A stretch of DNA of 34,815 nucleotides, taken from Heminiphilus faecis. GTDB lineage: Bacteria; Bacteroidota; Bacteroidia; Bacteroidales; Muribaculaceae. The translations under genes and the position numbers were made by a program. Shown piece after piece: positions 33,595-34,815 of this stretch (positions within the stretch are counted from its first letter, which is position 1; each line of letters begins with the position of its first letter). The stretch spans positions 1-34,815 of the forward strand of contig NZ_VSMC01000029.1 of NCBI RefSeq assembly GCF_008728965.1, written 5' to 3'. The notes under the pieces are model-generated. The model saw nothing but the letters and a program-made list of their open reading frames with translations, was not told the DNA's origin and searched no databases.

Positions 33595-33998
33595 ATGATT
33601 AAGACACTCCTATTGTAATTTGCGTTACGACCGTAGGTTGTTCCACGCCAAATAGGATTAATGGCTGGTATCCGGTAGATGATGAAGCTGGGACCCGAAT
33701 TGAGGGCAAGGCTATAATTACAAAGAAAGACTTTGATGTCGTAACTCTCGATGCCGCCTCTTGTCCTGATATGGCTGTGATTGAAGGCAAACTGAAAGTT
33801 GACAAAGTACAGAAATGGGCTGAAGCAACGGAAAACAGAATCGGTAAAAGAATAGGTTTTGTGTTCAACGACTCAGTGATAATGGCACCGACCGTCAACT
33901 GCCGCATAGAAAGCGGTGGCTTCACAATCAATAGCCCGGACAAAGTTCTAATTATTGAAATATACAAATCATTAAAGTCTGGAAAAGCCACTTTGTGA
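33595..33998 (+). pseudogene. SecD-P1-like lipoprotein gene, frameshifted in the signal peptide
   Basis: The ATG at 33595 gives MIKTLLL then a stop at 33616. Shifting one base back near 33613-33615 continues as VICVTTVGCSTPN, completing a lipoprotein signal with its Cys, and runs open to the stop at 33996-33998. The body has KVQKWAEATENRIGKRIGFV and SVIMAPTVNCRIESGG, matching the P1 head subdomain pattern of SecD (NIGKRIAIV, V-x-x-AP-V, GG). Total about 134 codons, so it is a stand-alone domain, not SecD. A sequencing error cannot be excluded. Confidence 0.6.
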
Positions 33999-34037
33999 AT
34001 GGATTTGTGTTGCTAACATTCGTAAGTCCAGCCCATT

Positions 34038-34093
34038 CACAGTTGATATTTGGCAACTGTGAGTGGAATCACTCACAAACGTGAGCACTCACG
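34038..34093. repeat. Cluster of three abutting palindromes
   Basis: CACAGTTG/CAACTGTG (34038-34061), GTGAGTG/CACTCAC (34059-34076) and CGTGAG-CA-CTCACG (34080-34093). Neighbouring stems share bases, so they cannot all form together. Confidence 0.8.
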
Positions 34094-34136
34094 CCTAACC
34101 ATATCGTTTTTCATAATTCTGCGATTTAGGCAAAAA

Positions 34137-34343
34137 TGAAAAGCGCTGAAAATCAAGTGATTTCAGCGCTTTTTTCAACATTTAGACATTTTGTTTTGTG
34201 ACCCCGGAGAGGCTCTGAATATTTCGCCAACTCGCTGGAGTTCAATACGTTTATTTTAGTCAAAATGCAGAATGTACCCTCTTGGGACACCTCTCTGCTT
34301 CTACGATTTTCAATAATCTATTGCCTTGCCGCTGCAAGAACTC
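34137..34343 (-). ncRNA. Candidate ~200-nt non-coding RNA
   Basis: On the minus strand a -7 box at 34349-34356 predicts a start near 34343, and a strong hairpin with T-tract at 34139-34174 would end the RNA. No convincing protein lies between. A hairpin at about 34284-34315 (outer stem GCAGA/TCTGC, inner TGTCCC/GGGTACA with a bulge) supports a folded RNA. I do not recognise it as SRP RNA, 6S, tmRNA or RNase P RNA. Confidence 0.35.
34139..34175. terminator. Bidirectional intrinsic terminator
   Basis: Arms at 34139-34154 and 34159-34174 share GCGCTGAAA(A)TC with one bulged A around an AAGT loop. Ts follow on both strands. It serves the SecD-like gene on plus and the candidate RNA on minus. Confidence 0.85.
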
Positions 34344-34348
34344 TATTA

Positions 34349-34356
34349 CAAAGTTA
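34349..34356 (-). promoter_or_regulatory. -7 box of the candidate RNA
   Basis: TAACTTTG on the minus strand; exactly 20 bp upstream is TTTT in place of the usual TTTG. Confidence 0.5.
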
Positions 34357-34387
34357 CAAAAAAATTTCCGCTTTTGAAAATAAAAGG

Positions 34388-34705
34388 TCACCAATTCAAA
34401 TTATGGTCTTTTAAACTATTGGGAAATTCGGACACTCCATATTTTCCAAAGAACGATAAATATCGTTGCCTTAGCTGATGTATATATGGGGCCATTAGTC
34501 TATAATGGACCCGATTAGGCATTATAGTATCTTTATTAAATAGTCTAAATCCTGTTTTGAAATTAATATATCCAGCCTTATTATTGTTCTCATCAAATGG
34601 GAAAGACGGTAAAATATGGCACGATAACACACCATTATGGAATATTCCACGATACTTGGGCTTATCCTTCAGTTTAATATCGGAATACCATCTGGAAAAG
34701 CCACT
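34388..34705 (-). pseudogene. 3' fragment of an unrecognised gene next to an IS end
   Basis: An open minus-strand frame from about 34700 to the stop at 34388-34390, about 100 codons, with balanced composition (GYINFKTGFRLFNKDTIMP, VHYRLMAPYIHQLRQRYLSF). It opens right at the IS-like repeats without a plausible start there; a GTG at 34630 could give an 80-residue product. Probably the tail of a gene cut by the insertion. Family unknown. Confidence 0.4.
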
Positions 34706-34710
34706 CTACT

Positions 34711-34772
34711 TTGACCCTTTTGGCCAAACAGAATTCACCCCTTTGGCCATAATATGATTGACCCTTTTGGCC
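34711..34772 (+). mobile_element. Probable end of an IS21-type element (three 15-bp repeats)
   Basis: TTGACCCTTTTGGCC at 34711 and 34758, and TTCACCCCTTTGGCC at 34734, spaced 23-24 bp. Repeated transposase-binding motifs at the termini are typical of IS21-family elements. The transposase genes would lie to the right of the window. Confidence 0.4.
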
Positions 34773-34815
34773 CAAATAACATTAACCGCTTAACACAAGA
34801 GTTATTAGAGATTTT

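Noticed and set aside
34190-34222. GTGACCCCGGAGAGGCTC, similar to a tRNA 3' end or attachment site
   Set aside because: No TTCGA T-loop and no full cloverleaf can be drawn. An attachment remnant remains possible but is unsupported.

Overview
The window looks like a chromosomal piece of a gut Bacteroidales bacterium, possibly Muribaculaceae. The reasons are SusC/SusD genes, BACON and FISUMP-type lipoproteins, a hybrid two-component regulator, and repeated promoters of the Bacteroidetes type (TAnnTTTG at about -7). The family-level guess is inference from gene content and base composition.

Layout. 1-400 holds the tail of an IS30-type transposase gene and a tRNA-Leu(CAA) with its own promoter and terminator. 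397-1620 is non-coding, G-rich and full of repeats: a 56-bp direct repeat, four 16-bp palindromes with compensating changes, and a 162-bp tandem array whose units each carry terminator-like hairpins. 1725-20347 is one polysaccharide utilisation locus (PUL). On the minus strand, from a divergent promoter near 13.0 kb, run susC, susD, two surface lipoproteins and a BACON-GH5 endoglucanase. On the plus strand lie a hybrid two-component system sensor/regulator and a PA14-containing GH31 enzyme with its own promoter. GH5 plus PA14-GH31 points to xyloglucan. The surface proteins would bind the polymer, GH5 would cut it outside the cell, SusCD would import oligosaccharides, GH31 would remove xylose, and the HTCS would sense the fragments and activate the operon.

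20.4-24.4 kb is AT-richer accessory DNA. Prophage debris on the plus strand (small late-gene fragments, and a tape-measure gene killed by one frameshift and four stops) surrounds two minus-strand cargo units: an overlapping two-gene cassette (soluble protein plus multi-pass membrane protein) and a tiny membrane protein with its own promoter. The tape-measure remnant runs in frame into an internally deleted ISL3-type transposase. The two-gene cassette is the best candidate in the window for an undescribed system, perhaps anti-phage; that role is inference from architecture and place.

24.4-29 kb has a hybrid histidine kinase, a pseudogene scrap, and a GNAT / DUF4405-like / GNAT-GNAT group. 29.4-33.5 kb has a DUF1016 (PDDEXK) nuclease-family gene, a Crp/Fnr-type regulator and a TonB-receptor-like outer-membrane barrel. 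33.5-34.8 kb has a frameshifted SecD-P1-like lipoprotein gene, a cluster of palindromes, a possible ~200-nt RNA gene with promoter and terminator, a gene fragment, and three 15-bp repeats that look like the end of an IS21-type element.
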